From Verrucomicrobiota bacterium (GTDB lineage Bacteria; Verrucomicrobiota; Verrucomicrobiia; Limisphaerales; AV2): a DNA stretch of 6,916 nucleotides. The DNA is taken from the NCBI GenBank assembly GCA_003219675.1, contig QHPW01000382.1, positions 895 through 7,810 of the forward strand. The letters run 5' to 3'. Below the pieces are notes generated by a model. It was not told the DNA's origin. It did no database searches and saw only the letters and a program-made list of their open reading frames with translations. Of this stretch, positions 1 through 5,339 are shown one piece after another (within the stretch, counting starts at the first letter, position 1; every line of letters starts with the position of its first letter). The translations under genes and the position numbers were made by a program.

Positions 1-1
1 C

Positions 2-529
2 GTTTCCGACCTGGGCGGTATCCCAATTGATTACCAGCATCAAGACGTTGTGAAAGAAATTCACCGCCTCACGGGCGAGGGTGTAGACGTCGTCTTTGAC
101 AGCATCGGTGGCGAGCATATATGGCATTCCCGCAAAGCTCTGCGTTCTGGCGGGATGGTAGTGGCCTATGGCCTTACTTCCTCGCTACGTGGGGGACGAT
201 TGGCTTCAGGTCGTCCAGGTCGTCGTCATCGCTTTCGTGGAATCGCGATCTTCGGGTTGTACATCGCTGGCGGCTGGCTTCTCCCGAGCCGGAAACGGGT
301 GGTCCCCTACAGCATCCAGTGGCTCAAACGGTTGAGACCGGCATGGTTTCGACAGGATTTGATCGCCCTGTTCGACCTCCTTCAACAGAGGAGAATCAAG
401 CCGCTCATCGCGCAGCGATTTCCTCTTGCCGAGGCAAGACACGCGCACGAGTTGCTCGGGAATGGAGGCGTGACAGGCAAGATCGTGCTCGTGGCCGACG
501 GGTCATCGCTTGAGTCAGGAGCGGCGTAA
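2..529 (+). CDS. Zinc-type alcohol dehydrogenase / quinone oxidoreductase-like protein, C-terminal part (5' truncated by window edge)
   Basis: The frame is open from the first bases to a TAA at 527-529, giving about 175 residues with no start, so this is the distal half of a gene that begins outside the window. The GTG at 50 is internal, because in-frame protein-like sequence precedes it (ending DYQHQDVVKEI). The segment GEGVDVVFDSIGG followed by SGGMVVAYG is the second half of the Rossmann fold of medium-chain dehydrogenases/reductases. The end, with PLAEARHAHELL and GKIVLV, is the typical C-terminal closure of quinone oxidoreductase/zeta-crystallin-like enzymes. Such enzymes use NAD(P)H to reduce quinones or enones, or oxidise alcohols; the substrate cannot be told. 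The insert between these parts (IAGGWLLPSRKRVVPYS) is typical of the quinone-reductase branch rather than of classical Zn-ADHs. It converges on the minus-strand gene ending at 535 with only 5 bp between stops and no visible terminator. Confidence 0.85.
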   Translation, partial: VSDLGGIPIDYQHQDVVKEIHRLTGEGVDVVFDSIGGEHIWHSRKALRSGGMVVAYGLTSSLRGGRLASGRPGRRHRFRGIAIFGLYIAGGWLLPSRKRVVPYSIQWLKRLRPAWFRQDLIALFDLLQQRRIKPLIAQRFPLAEARHAHELLGNGGVTGKIVLVADGSSLESGAA

Positions 530-534
530 TCGTG

Positions 535-1203
535 TCAAGCTCGATGACGGACCTCTACAGGCATCCGGCTCAACTTCTCAAAAATCTGGCCGCGCCGGCG
601 CAGCGGCCACCAAGCGTAAAGATAGATTTGCATCGGCTTCCACATCGCCACCCAGCCAGCGATGGTCAGCCCTTCAGAAATGAAACCAGGGAGCGTGCCG
701 GGTTGTTTGAGCGCGAACAGGTTGATTGCGCCCAGACACGCGAGCAGGAACAAAAGCCCCACAGCCAGACTCATCCGGCCTTGTTTCATGAGGCGTTTGA
801 ACTCCAGATGGTTCAACCGCGCTCGATAGGCAAAATAGTTGTGCACGGCCTCTTCGGCGAGTCGTTTGGCGTCGTGTCCTTCCGGCAGTTTCTCCAGATG
901 CACGATGAGGTCCACGGGTTCGTGCCGGTGAAATTCCTGCGCCCAACTCAGGATGAATTCCTCGGCGTCGTGGTCGAGATCTTTTTCGTGAAACGGCGAC
1001 GGGTCCATCGTGTTGAAGAGCTGGTTGATGTCCCGCAGGTTCAATTCAATGTGATGCACGCCGGGCATCTGCTGCGACAAAGACGGGGAGCCACCCGCCC
1101 GATTCTTCCGCCGCAACGGCGGCTTGTACAAACTCAACGAAACGGACGCCTCTTGCGGCGGCGCGCTTGGTTGATTTCCCGAGGATGTGGCTTGACTCTT
1201 CAT
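535..1203 (-). CDS. Uncharacterised conserved protein with two C-terminal membrane segments
   Basis: This is a 222-residue protein. Residues 1-46 are Ser/Pro/Gln-rich and probably disordered. Residues ~50-140 are soluble, acidic then helical, with the motif DPSPFHEKDLDHDAEEFI near residues 67-84. Residues ~144-165 and ~176-198 are hydrophobic and look like two transmembrane helices, followed by a basic end with WWPLRRR. From memory, the DPSPF/DLD..AEEFI start and the EGLTIAGWVAMW...YAWWPLRRR end recur together in an unassigned bacterial protein family; I know no function for it. The ATG at 1203 lacks a clear Shine-Dalgarno, and Met46 (1068) is an alternative start that would remove the low-complexity tail. 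It lies 27 bp downstream of the small membrane protein gene and may share its transcript. A role at the inner membrane is the only inference offered. Confidence 0.75.
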   Translation of the reverse strand: MKSQATSSGNQPSAPPQEASVSLSLYKPPLRRKNRAGGSPSLSQQMPGVHHIELNLRDINQLFNTMDPSPFHEKDLDHDAEEFILSWAQEFHRHEPVDLIVHLEKLPEGHDAKRLAEEAVHNYFAYRARLNHLEFKRLMKQGRMSLAVGLLFLLACLGAINLFALKQPGTLPGFISEGLTIAGWVAMWKPMQIYLYAWWPLRRRGQIFEKLSRMPVEVRHRA

Positions 1204-1230
1204 CGCGACCGAGGCGCGTGTGCGAACGTC

Positions 1231-1461
1231 TCAATGGCTTCGACTCAACGAAATAACGATGGCAATTGCCGCGGCCACGGCAAAACCAACCACCGGCGCC
1301 AGTAAGGCGCCGCTGCGCCTGCGACCCCTGTACACTACAAACCATGCAACGAGTCCAATGGCCGAAGCGATCATCATTGCCGTGGGCCATGGAGTGAGGA
1401 GGAGCAGGATGCAAACGGCTATTACGGCAAAAATTCCATCAGCGTTCTTCATTGTATTCAT
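1231..1461 (-). CDS. Small multi-span membrane protein (76 aa), function unknown
   Basis: I chose the ATG at 1461, which gives 76 residues (MNTMKNADG...), over a GTG at 1506. On the minus strand GGAG lies 8 nt before that ATG, while the extra 15 upstream codons are polar and have no ribosome site. The protein is almost entirely hydrophobic. A long apolar stretch covers residues ~9-43 (FAVIAVCILLLL, a Pro-Trp-Pro turn, then MMIASAIGLVAWFVVY), enough for two short helices. A basic loop (RGRRRSG) follows, and then a final helix at ~52-72. By the positive-inside rule the RGRRR loop should face the cytoplasm. No family is recognised. It sits between hsp20 and the 222-aa membrane protein on the same strand, so the two membrane genes may form a pair transcribed after hsp20. 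Confidence 0.6.
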   Translation of the reverse strand: MNTMKNADGIFAVIAVCILLLLTPWPTAMMIASAIGLVAWFVVYRGRRRSGALLAPVVGFAVAAAIAIVISLSRSH

Positions 1462-1541
1462 ATTCAGTTCTCCGGTTTCTTTTTGTGTGCAACGAGATTC
1501 TGTCACACGGTTACTTCATCAAAGATTGCCGTCAGATGCAT

Positions 1542-1586
1542 CGTTTGAAGCGCGGGCGGGATTCCTCCCGCCCGACGCTTCGAGCG
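1542..1586 (-). terminator. Strong hairpin just after hsp20 (putative terminator without U-tract)
   Basis: CGGGCGGGA (1553-1561), a 4-nt loop TTCC, and TCCCGCCCG (1566-1574) form a perfect 9-bp stem. After one bulged base (1575) it continues with GAAGCG (1547-1552) paired to CGCTTC (1576-1581). The hairpin begins about 10 nt after the hsp20 stop on the minus strand. No T-run follows on either strand, so it may be a non-canonical terminator, an mRNA 3'-end stabiliser or a dispersed repeat palindrome. Confidence 0.55.
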
Positions 1587-1596
1587 AGTCCGAGGC

Positions 1597-2052
1597 CTAT
1601 GCCACTTTGACTTCAACAGCCTTCGGTTTGGCTTTTTCGCTCTTGGGCAGGTGCACCTTCAACACGCCGTCTTTGAACTCGGCATTGACCTTCACGCCGT
1701 CGGCTCCATCCGGCAGCATGAAACTCCGGGTGAAGCTTCCGTAGGACCGTTCGATGCGGTGATACTTCTTGTCCTTCTCTTCTTTTTCGAACTTGCGCTC
1801 GCCGGTGATGGTGAGCACGCCGTTTTCAACCGTCACCTTCACGTCTTCCTTCTTGATTTCCGGCAAGTCAGCCTTCACGAGCCACTCCTTGTCATCCTCG
1901 ATGATGTCCACAGACGGCGCCCATTCCGTGATCGTCATCAATTCCTTGCCACCGTTTTCGGTGCGGGCCGGTGTCAAACCAAAGAGCCTGGCGAACCGGC
2001 TTTGCAGGTCTTCCATTTCCTTGAACGGATCCCAACGAGTTAATGCATTCAT
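1597..2052 (-). CDS. Small heat-shock protein, Hsp20/alpha-crystallin family
   Basis: This 151-residue protein is the usual length for a bacterial class A small heat-shock protein, a cytoplasmic ATP-independent holdase that keeps unfolding proteins soluble for refolding by other chaperones. The N-terminal arm carries WDPF and LQSRFARLFG. The alpha-crystallin domain spans ~43-136, with GVLTITGER (78-86), the F-x-R-x-F-x-LP motif (107-114) and the A-x-F-x-x-GVL motif (124-131). The C-terminal tail holds VEV (146-148), matching the I/V-x-I/V motif that docks on a neighbouring subunit, so oligomerisation looks intact. The ATG at 2052 is well supported by AAAGGA 7 nt upstream. The leader contains a mini-ORF and a GC-rich hairpin, listed separately. 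No CIRCE element or clear sigma-32 promoter was seen. Confidence 0.97.
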   Translation of the reverse strand: MNALTRWDPFKEMEDLQSRFARLFGLTPARTENGGKELMTITEWAPSVDIIEDDKEWLVKADLPEIKKEDVKVTVENGVLTITGERKFEKEEKDKKYHRIERSYGSFTRSFMLPDGADGVKVNAEFKDGVLKVHLPKSEKAKPKAVEVKVA

Positions 2053-2086
2053 CGGCTGATCCTTTCGTGGTGGAACATTTTCGAGA

Positions 2087-2124
2087 GGCGCGGGGTCGGT
2101 TCCACCGTCTCCGACCCCGTCGCC
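2087..2124 (-). promoter_or_regulatory. GC-rich hairpin in the hsp20 leader
   Basis: CGGGGTCGG (2091-2099) and CCGACCCCG (2111-2119) are perfect 9-bp inverted repeats around an 11-nt spacer. The stem extends by GGCG (2087-2090) with CGCC (2121-2124) past one bulged base (2120). It lies about 35 nt upstream of the hsp20 ATG and does not cover the Shine-Dalgarno, so a ROSE-type thermometer is not obvious. It could be an RNA stem or a dyad operator. It differs from CIRCE in sequence and spacer length. Confidence 0.45.
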
Positions 2125-2151
2125 TGGATTGAGCGAATGCGAACCTCAAAA

Positions 2152-2193
2152 CTACCTGCTCAACCCGATGTAATATTCCGAATGGACGCTCAT
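2152..2193 (-). CDS. 13-codon mini-ORF with strong ribosome-binding site in the hsp20 leader
   Basis: On the minus strand GGAGGAG (2204-2198) precedes an ATG at 2193, giving the peptide MSVHSEYYIGLSR and a TAG at 2154-2152. The ribosome site is the best in the window. The ORF ends about 28 nt before the leader hairpin and 99 nt before the hsp20 ATG. It could be a leader peptide, or the surviving 5' end of a gene destroyed by rearrangement. Coding is inferred only from the Shine-Dalgarno, start and stop, with no known homologue. Confidence 0.3.
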   Translation of the reverse strand: MSVHSEYYIGLSR

Positions 2194-2242
2194 TCCGCTC
2201 CTCCATTTTTGGCAAAGATCGGCTCTTTCTTGAGCGCGCTCA

Positions 2243-2506
2243 CTACGCCGTCCGGTTCGCGACATTGACCGTCGGCGGGCTCGACAAAGCCAGGTGCCGC
2301 GAAATCCCGCGCAGGTAATGCCGCGCGCGGCGCGCTTCGGCCAGAACGATTTCCGGCTCCTTGTTGCCGGAAAGTTCCAGGATAAACGCGCCGTGGAATT
2401 CGATTTGCGACAGCTCGGTCAGCAGCCGTTTCCAATCGATGTTGCCTTCGCCGGGCGGCTTATGATCGTCGTAATTGCCGGAGTTGTCGTTGGCATGAAT
2501 CGACCC
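2243..2506 (-). pseudogene. 3' remnant of a sugar phosphate isomerase/epimerase (TIM-barrel) gene
   Basis: On the minus strand, from about 2506 to the TAG at 2245-2243, the frame encodes about 87 residues starting SIHANDNSGNYDDHKPPGEG. These match the C-terminal quarter of xylose-isomerase-like TIM-barrel proteins (sugar phosphate isomerase/epimerase, AP-endonuclease-2 fold). That family has an H-x-x-D-N metal-site segment, then DDH.PPGEG.IDW, then a helix and FILEL as the last barrel strand. About 200 upstream residues expected for this family are absent. The same frame continues upstream to 2605, but that part is out of frame with the primase-like gene and looks like a shadow (MSATTAGMTAGMATTRP). 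The fragment lacks most of the barrel and metal ligands, so it should be non-functional. It overlaps the last 47 bp of the primase-like ORF and lies 190 bp upstream of hsp20 on the same strand. Confidence 0.75.
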
Positions 2507-3773
2507 CCGTGACAAACAGACCGGCGAAGACTCGGGTGTAGAAATCTGCGCGTGTGGCCGGGTCGTAGCCATTCCAGCGGTCATCCCAGCCGTAGTCGCG
2601 CTCAAACTTCGAGCGGATCAGCCCGGCGATGTGACGAGGATGCCAGCCCAGTGAAAGCATCACGCGCACGACTCGCTCGATATTGCCGGGTCGAAGGAGC
2701 AGATCGTTCGGATGTTCCAGGATATAGCGGGTGCAGTTCGGCAGGGGATCAAACGACGGGCGGTCGTAGGTCGCCGTCCACTTCTCCACCGGCTCGTGTT
2801 CCTGTGAGTAGAACCAATCGTGAAATTCCTTCAGTGACGATTTCTGATATGAACTGATAAGACCTTCCGTCGATTGAGTTTGATCGGGGATTTTCACCGT
2901 GGCGCGGCGGGCGAGGTCGGTGACTTGATTGATGTCATGCATGACTCGGACACCTTGCTGAGAATCCATTTCGTGCAGGGGAATCAAAAATACGGGCGGC
3001 AACCGATTCACGATTTGTTCCCCCAGAACATTGCGTTGTTGCTGTGGTTTCAAATAGAGACTGAACGGGACGCGGACCACCCGCGTGCTCAACGGGTCGC
3101 CGTATTCCGAGATGTCGATCGAAATCATCTCGCGTCCGTGTTGGTTGGAGCCAACTTCTACCGCGGTCAATTCGATCGGAATGCCGCACAATGGCGCGGC
3201 TTCCTCCTTCATGCGATGCGCCAGATATTCCATGACCAACCCAAGGCCGGCGAAGGCTCCGCCAAGTCTTGGAGAGACGGATTTGCCATTGGGCCGGTGG
3301 CTTTGAGCGTTCAGTTTCTCCAGGGTCGGCGGCACACGGCCCAGTTTCGACAGGCGCCTGAACGCGCGCGAATTTTGTCGAATCCGCCAAACGAAATGAT
3401 GTCCGCGCCCGCTGAGGAGGTGCAATGGGACGATGCCATAATCCAACAAGACAGCTTCAATGACCAGTTCGACCGGGCGTTGCAGATCAAAAATCCGCTC
3501 CGGCTCCAAATACGGCTCGACCGGGAAATCAAAGTTCACATATTCGATGTCGAGGTGGATCACGAGGGAATTGTGGTCCCAAAGCGAACGGCTGATGTCC
3601 CATCCATGTTCCCAAAAGCCGGGCAGTGAGCCAACCTGTTGAGGTTGGCGATGATGCGAATCCGACACGTCTCCTGCCGTGAGATACTCGCAGGTGACAT
3701 TCTCCACCGAATCCCCGCCAAGAAATTCCAGCATCCGAGTCCGAACGTCGAGATGTGTATAGTATTGGTTCAC
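2460..3773 (-). CDS. Archaeo-eukaryotic-type primase-like (AEP superfamily) protein, probably C-terminally truncated
   Basis: The 437-residue ORF shows the AEP primase motif order. Motif I is HLDIEYV, with D75 and E77 as the acidic metal-binding pair. Motif II is SGRGHHFVW (121-129), matching the S-x-H nucleotide-binding loop. The motif III region is SIDISEYGDP (D220), followed by RVVRVPFSLYLKP (231-243), which resembles the RLxRLP.SLHGK segment of archaeal PriS. A helical C-terminal region follows, from LPNC (C347) through RPGNIERVVRVMLSLGWHP to ADFYTRVFAGLF (409-420). It resembles the PriL/PriCT-type domain that follows AEP cores. Such proteins make or extend primers in replication or repair. 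The start is a GTG at 3773, three bases after an in-frame TGA, with no clear Shine-Dalgarno. Residues from about 422 onward (SCQRQLRQLRRS) are isomerase DNA read out of frame, so the true C-terminus appears lost, possibly with Fe-S cysteines. The assignment is by motif reading only; distinctive flanking helicase or phage genes are absent. Confidence 0.6.
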   Translation of the reverse strand: MNQYYTHLDVRTRMLEFLGGDSVENVTCEYLTAGDVSDSHHRQPQQVGSLPGFWEHGWDISRSLWDHNSLVIHLDIEYVNFDFPVEPYLEPERIFDLQRPVELVIEAVLLDYGIVPLHLLSGRGHHFVWRIRQNSRAFRRLSKLGRVPPTLEKLNAQSHRPNGKSVSPRLGGAFAGLGLVMEYLAHRMKEEAAPLCGIPIELTAVEVGSNQHGREMISIDISEYGDPLSTRVVRVPFSLYLKPQQQRNVLGEQIVNRLPPVFLIPLHEMDSQQGVRVMHDINQVTDLARRATVKIPDQTQSTEGLISSYQKSSLKEFHDWFYSQEHEPVEKWTATYDRPSFDPLPNCTRYILEHPNDLLLRPGNIERVVRVMLSLGWHPRHIAGLIRSKFERDYGWDDRWNGYDPATRADFYTRVFAGLFVTGVDSCQRQLRQLRRS

Positions 3774-4159
3774 AGATCACATCGCATTAAACGCATTCGT
3801 TCGACAAGAAGCTGACTTCAACCCTCTCGTTGGGCTTCCCGTTATTTGCCAAAGGCTGACTTTTTCTTGGATCATAACGCGAAAAACGCCCCGTTCGTTG
3901 CGTTTGCAGCCGGCGTTGGGCTTCCGCCTCGTCGAGACCGCCACGCGAAAGGACCGGGAGCCTGAAGACATTGGGTTCGCCAAATAAGGGAAAGCGTTCG
4001 CCAAGATCGGGCAAGCAGGCCGTGGCAACCTGTTGTTTCTTTAATTGGCAATCAGAGAAACGAACAGATGAACACAGCGGCAAAAAAAGCGAAAACGGCC
4101 CGGGCAACGTGAATACGATTTCGCTTGGCCGAGAGGAAACCTTTACTGCCAACCAATCT
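3774..4159. other. Intergenic region between the divergent primase-like gene and the usp operon
   Basis: These 386 bp contain no convincing gene. Minus-strand frames through it stay open but show Arg/Ser-rich, non-family-like translations. The frame feeding usp from a TTG at 3971 is similar low-quality sequence. The region must carry the promoter of the usp operon, but I could not settle on -35/-10 boxes. A 12-nt direct repeat, CGTTGGGCTTCC, occurs at 3829-3840 and 3914-3925. A weak dyad, GTTTCT (4035-4040) and AGAAAC (4056-4061), flanks an AT-richer patch. Confidence 0.5.
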
Positions 4160-4816
4160 ATGAAATTCAAACCAGCCGACAAAACGGGCGGGGTGGTTGT
4201 GGAGCTCGGCCCGAAAGAATCCCAGCTTCCTGTAGTATCACCTGAGCAGGCACCAGCACCGCTGCCGGCGTACAAATTAAAAAAGATTCTCGTGCCGGTG
4301 GATTTCTCGGACTGTTCCCGAAAGGCCCTGCGATATGCCATCCCGTTTGCGAGGCAGTTTGATGCACGGTTGATCTTGCTCCACGTCGTGCAGCCTTATC
4401 CGCGGGCTCCCCAGATGTCCACCGTGGATGCGGAACTTATCCAACCCGCCACGGACGAACTGCAAACGCTCCGACGGACGGTTGAAAAGGAAGTCCGCTC
4501 CGAGACCGTACTGCGGGTGGGCAATCCGCACGTTGAAATCATCGAAGCGGCAAAGGAACTCGGCATCGACCTGATCATTCTTTCGACTCACGGGCGCACC
4601 GGGCTCGCCCACGTTTTCCTTGGCAGTACCGCCGAGCGGGTTGTCCGCCATGCCGGTTGCCCCGTGCTGATCGTCCGGGAGCACGAGCACGAATTTGTTG
4701 CGACCGGCTCTACGCAGAAAAAGGCGGTGCGGCTTGCAGGAGAGGCAGTGTTACCCCAATCCGCACTGCGACCACCACGAAATACGCATCCAAGCCAGAA
4801 AGGAGCCGCATCATGA
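4160..4816 (+). CDS. Universal stress protein (UspA family), single domain with N- and C-terminal extensions
   Basis: This 218-residue protein starts at the ATG at 4160 (MKFKPADKTGG). The frame is open upstream to a TTG at 3971, but that part is not protein-like. The ribosome site is weak: GAGAGG lies about 20 nt upstream. After a ~38-residue leader with VVVELGPKE, the Usp fold spans ~39-173. It has ILVPVDFSDCSRKALRYA, the strand LILLHVV, and the nucleotide-binding loop STHG-x9-GST (142-157), ending CPVLIVRE. Retention of the G-x9-G-S/T pattern of MJ0577-type proteins suggests ATP binding rather than the non-binding UspA class. The ~45-residue C-terminal tail (174-218) is polar, Pro/Ser/Lys-rich and unusual for the family. 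Its stop overlaps the next gene's start (ATGA, 4813-4816), so the two are translationally coupled. Usp proteins act in the cytoplasm in survival under starvation, energy or oxygen stress. Confidence 0.92.
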   Translation: MKFKPADKTGGVVVELGPKESQLPVVSPEQAPAPLPAYKLKKILVPVDFSDCSRKALRYAIPFARQFDARLILLHVVQPYPRAPQMSTVDAELIQPATDELQTLRRTVEKEVRSETVLRVGNPHVEIIEAAKELGIDLIILSTHGRTGLAHVFLGSTAERVVRHAGCPVLIVREHEHEFVATGSTQKKAVRLAGEAVLPQSALRPPRNTHPSQKGAAS

Positions 4817-5286
4817 ATGATTCGCTCGCATCTGCTGTTGTTTCGCATCGGTTCTTCCGGGACATGAAGCCCGAGCATCTGGAATTCATGGCGCGTTGCG
4901 CAACCGAAGCAACGTTCAAACGGGAGGATATCCTCTTCCGCGAAGGGGAGCCGGCCAGCAAGTTTTATCTCATCCAAAGTGGACGGATTGGATTGGAGGC
5001 ACATGAACCTGCGGACGGAACGGTGCTCGTGCAAAATCTTGGCGCGGGCGACGTGTTGGGCTGGTCATGGCTGTTTCCGCCCTTCATCTGGCACTTTCAG
5101 GCGCGCGCCTTGGAACCGTCCACCGCCATTGTCCTGAACGGCGCTCACCTCCTGGTCGCCGCCGAGCGTAATCCCGGTTTTGGTTACGAACTGATGAAGC
5201 GTGTTGCCCAGGTCCTGGTGCAACGGTTGCAGGCCACGCGCAAACAACTCTTGAGACAGCACATCGAATCCATCATGGAAGGTTGA
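4813..5286 (+). CDS. Stand-alone cyclic-nucleotide-binding-fold protein (first of a tandem pair)
   Basis: The 157-residue protein starts at the ATG at 4813, with AAAGGAG 7 nt upstream and a 4-bp overlap with usp. It is a single cNMP-binding (Crp/cupin-like) domain: a helical N-terminus (FFRDMKPEHLEFMARCA), beta-roll motifs ILFREGEPASKFYLIQSGRI and LVQNLGAGDVLG, and a C-terminal helix (YELMKRVAQVLVQRLQATRK). There is no helix-turn-helix, and at 157 residues it is shorter than CRP (about 209), so it is not a classical transcription factor. The phosphate-binding cassette position reads GWSWLFPPFIWHFQARA (83-99). The G-E-L and Arg-Ser/Thr that hold the cAMP phosphate in CRP are replaced by aromatic residues, so the ligand is unlikely to be cAMP bound in the usual way. 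I infer a sensor or adaptor working with the neighbouring Usp proteins. Confidence 0.88.
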   Translation: MNDSLASAVVSHRFFRDMKPEHLEFMARCATEATFKREDILFREGEPASKFYLIQSGRIGLEAHEPADGTVLVQNLGAGDVLGWSWLFPPFIWHFQARALEPSTAIVLNGAHLLVAAERNPGFGYELMKRVAQVLVQRLQATRKQLLRQHIESIMEG

Positions 5287-5298
5287 ACGCATGATTGC

Positions 5299-5315
5299 GG
5301 ACCGGATCGCGGTCC
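5299..5315 (+). promoter_or_regulatory. Small hairpin in the cnbd1-cnbd2 spacer
   Basis: GGACCG (5299-5304) pairs perfectly with CGGTCC (5310-5315) around a 5-nt loop, followed by AAAAAC. It sits 10 nt before the cnbd2 Shine-Dalgarno. Lacking a downstream T-run, it is not a terminator for the operon. An mRNA-processing or translation-tuning stem is possible, but a short stem like this could also be chance. Confidence 0.25.
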
Positions 5316-5339
5316 AAAAACAAAGAAAGGAACATTGTT

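Noticed and set aside
532..1305. 257-aa plus-strand ORF
   Set aside because: It is antisense to the 222-aa membrane protein, rich in Arg/Gln/His with no hydrophobic or domain pattern.
1651..2043. Plus-strand ORFs across hsp20
   Set aside because: Antisense shadows of an unambiguous Hsp20 gene.
2507..2605. 5' extension of the isomerase-frame ORF (MSATTAGMTAGMATTRP...) as part of a 120-aa protein
   Set aside because: It overlaps well-formed primase-like coding sequence in another frame, is low-complexity, and matches no part of the isomerase family. Homology starts only at about 2506.
2874..3629. 251-aa plus-strand ORF opposite the primase-like gene
   Set aside because: It is antisense to a gene with clear motifs. 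Its translation (ADHPRAQRVAVF, GEGSAKSWRDGF) shows no family features.
3787..4028. Minus-strand ORFs in the intergenic region, one ending PNERVEVSFLSNECV with slight OmpA-like flavour
   Set aside because: The rest of the OmpA-like domain is missing, the sequences are Arg/Ser-rich, and one continues as antisense of the usp gene. They look like open frames in GC-rich DNA.
4035..4061. GTTTCT...AGAAAC dyad as an operator for the usp operon
   Set aside because: Only 6-bp arms separated by 15 nt, with no match to a known operator. Mentioned only as content of the intergenic region.
4068..4112. 14-codon basic mini-ORF MNTAAKKAKTARAT
   Set aside because: No Shine-Dalgarno and short enough to occur by chance.
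3971..4159. 63-residue N-terminal extension of the first Usp from a TTG
   Set aside because: Rare start, no ribosome site and no resemblance to Usp leaders. The ATG at 4160 begins a more plausible N-terminus.
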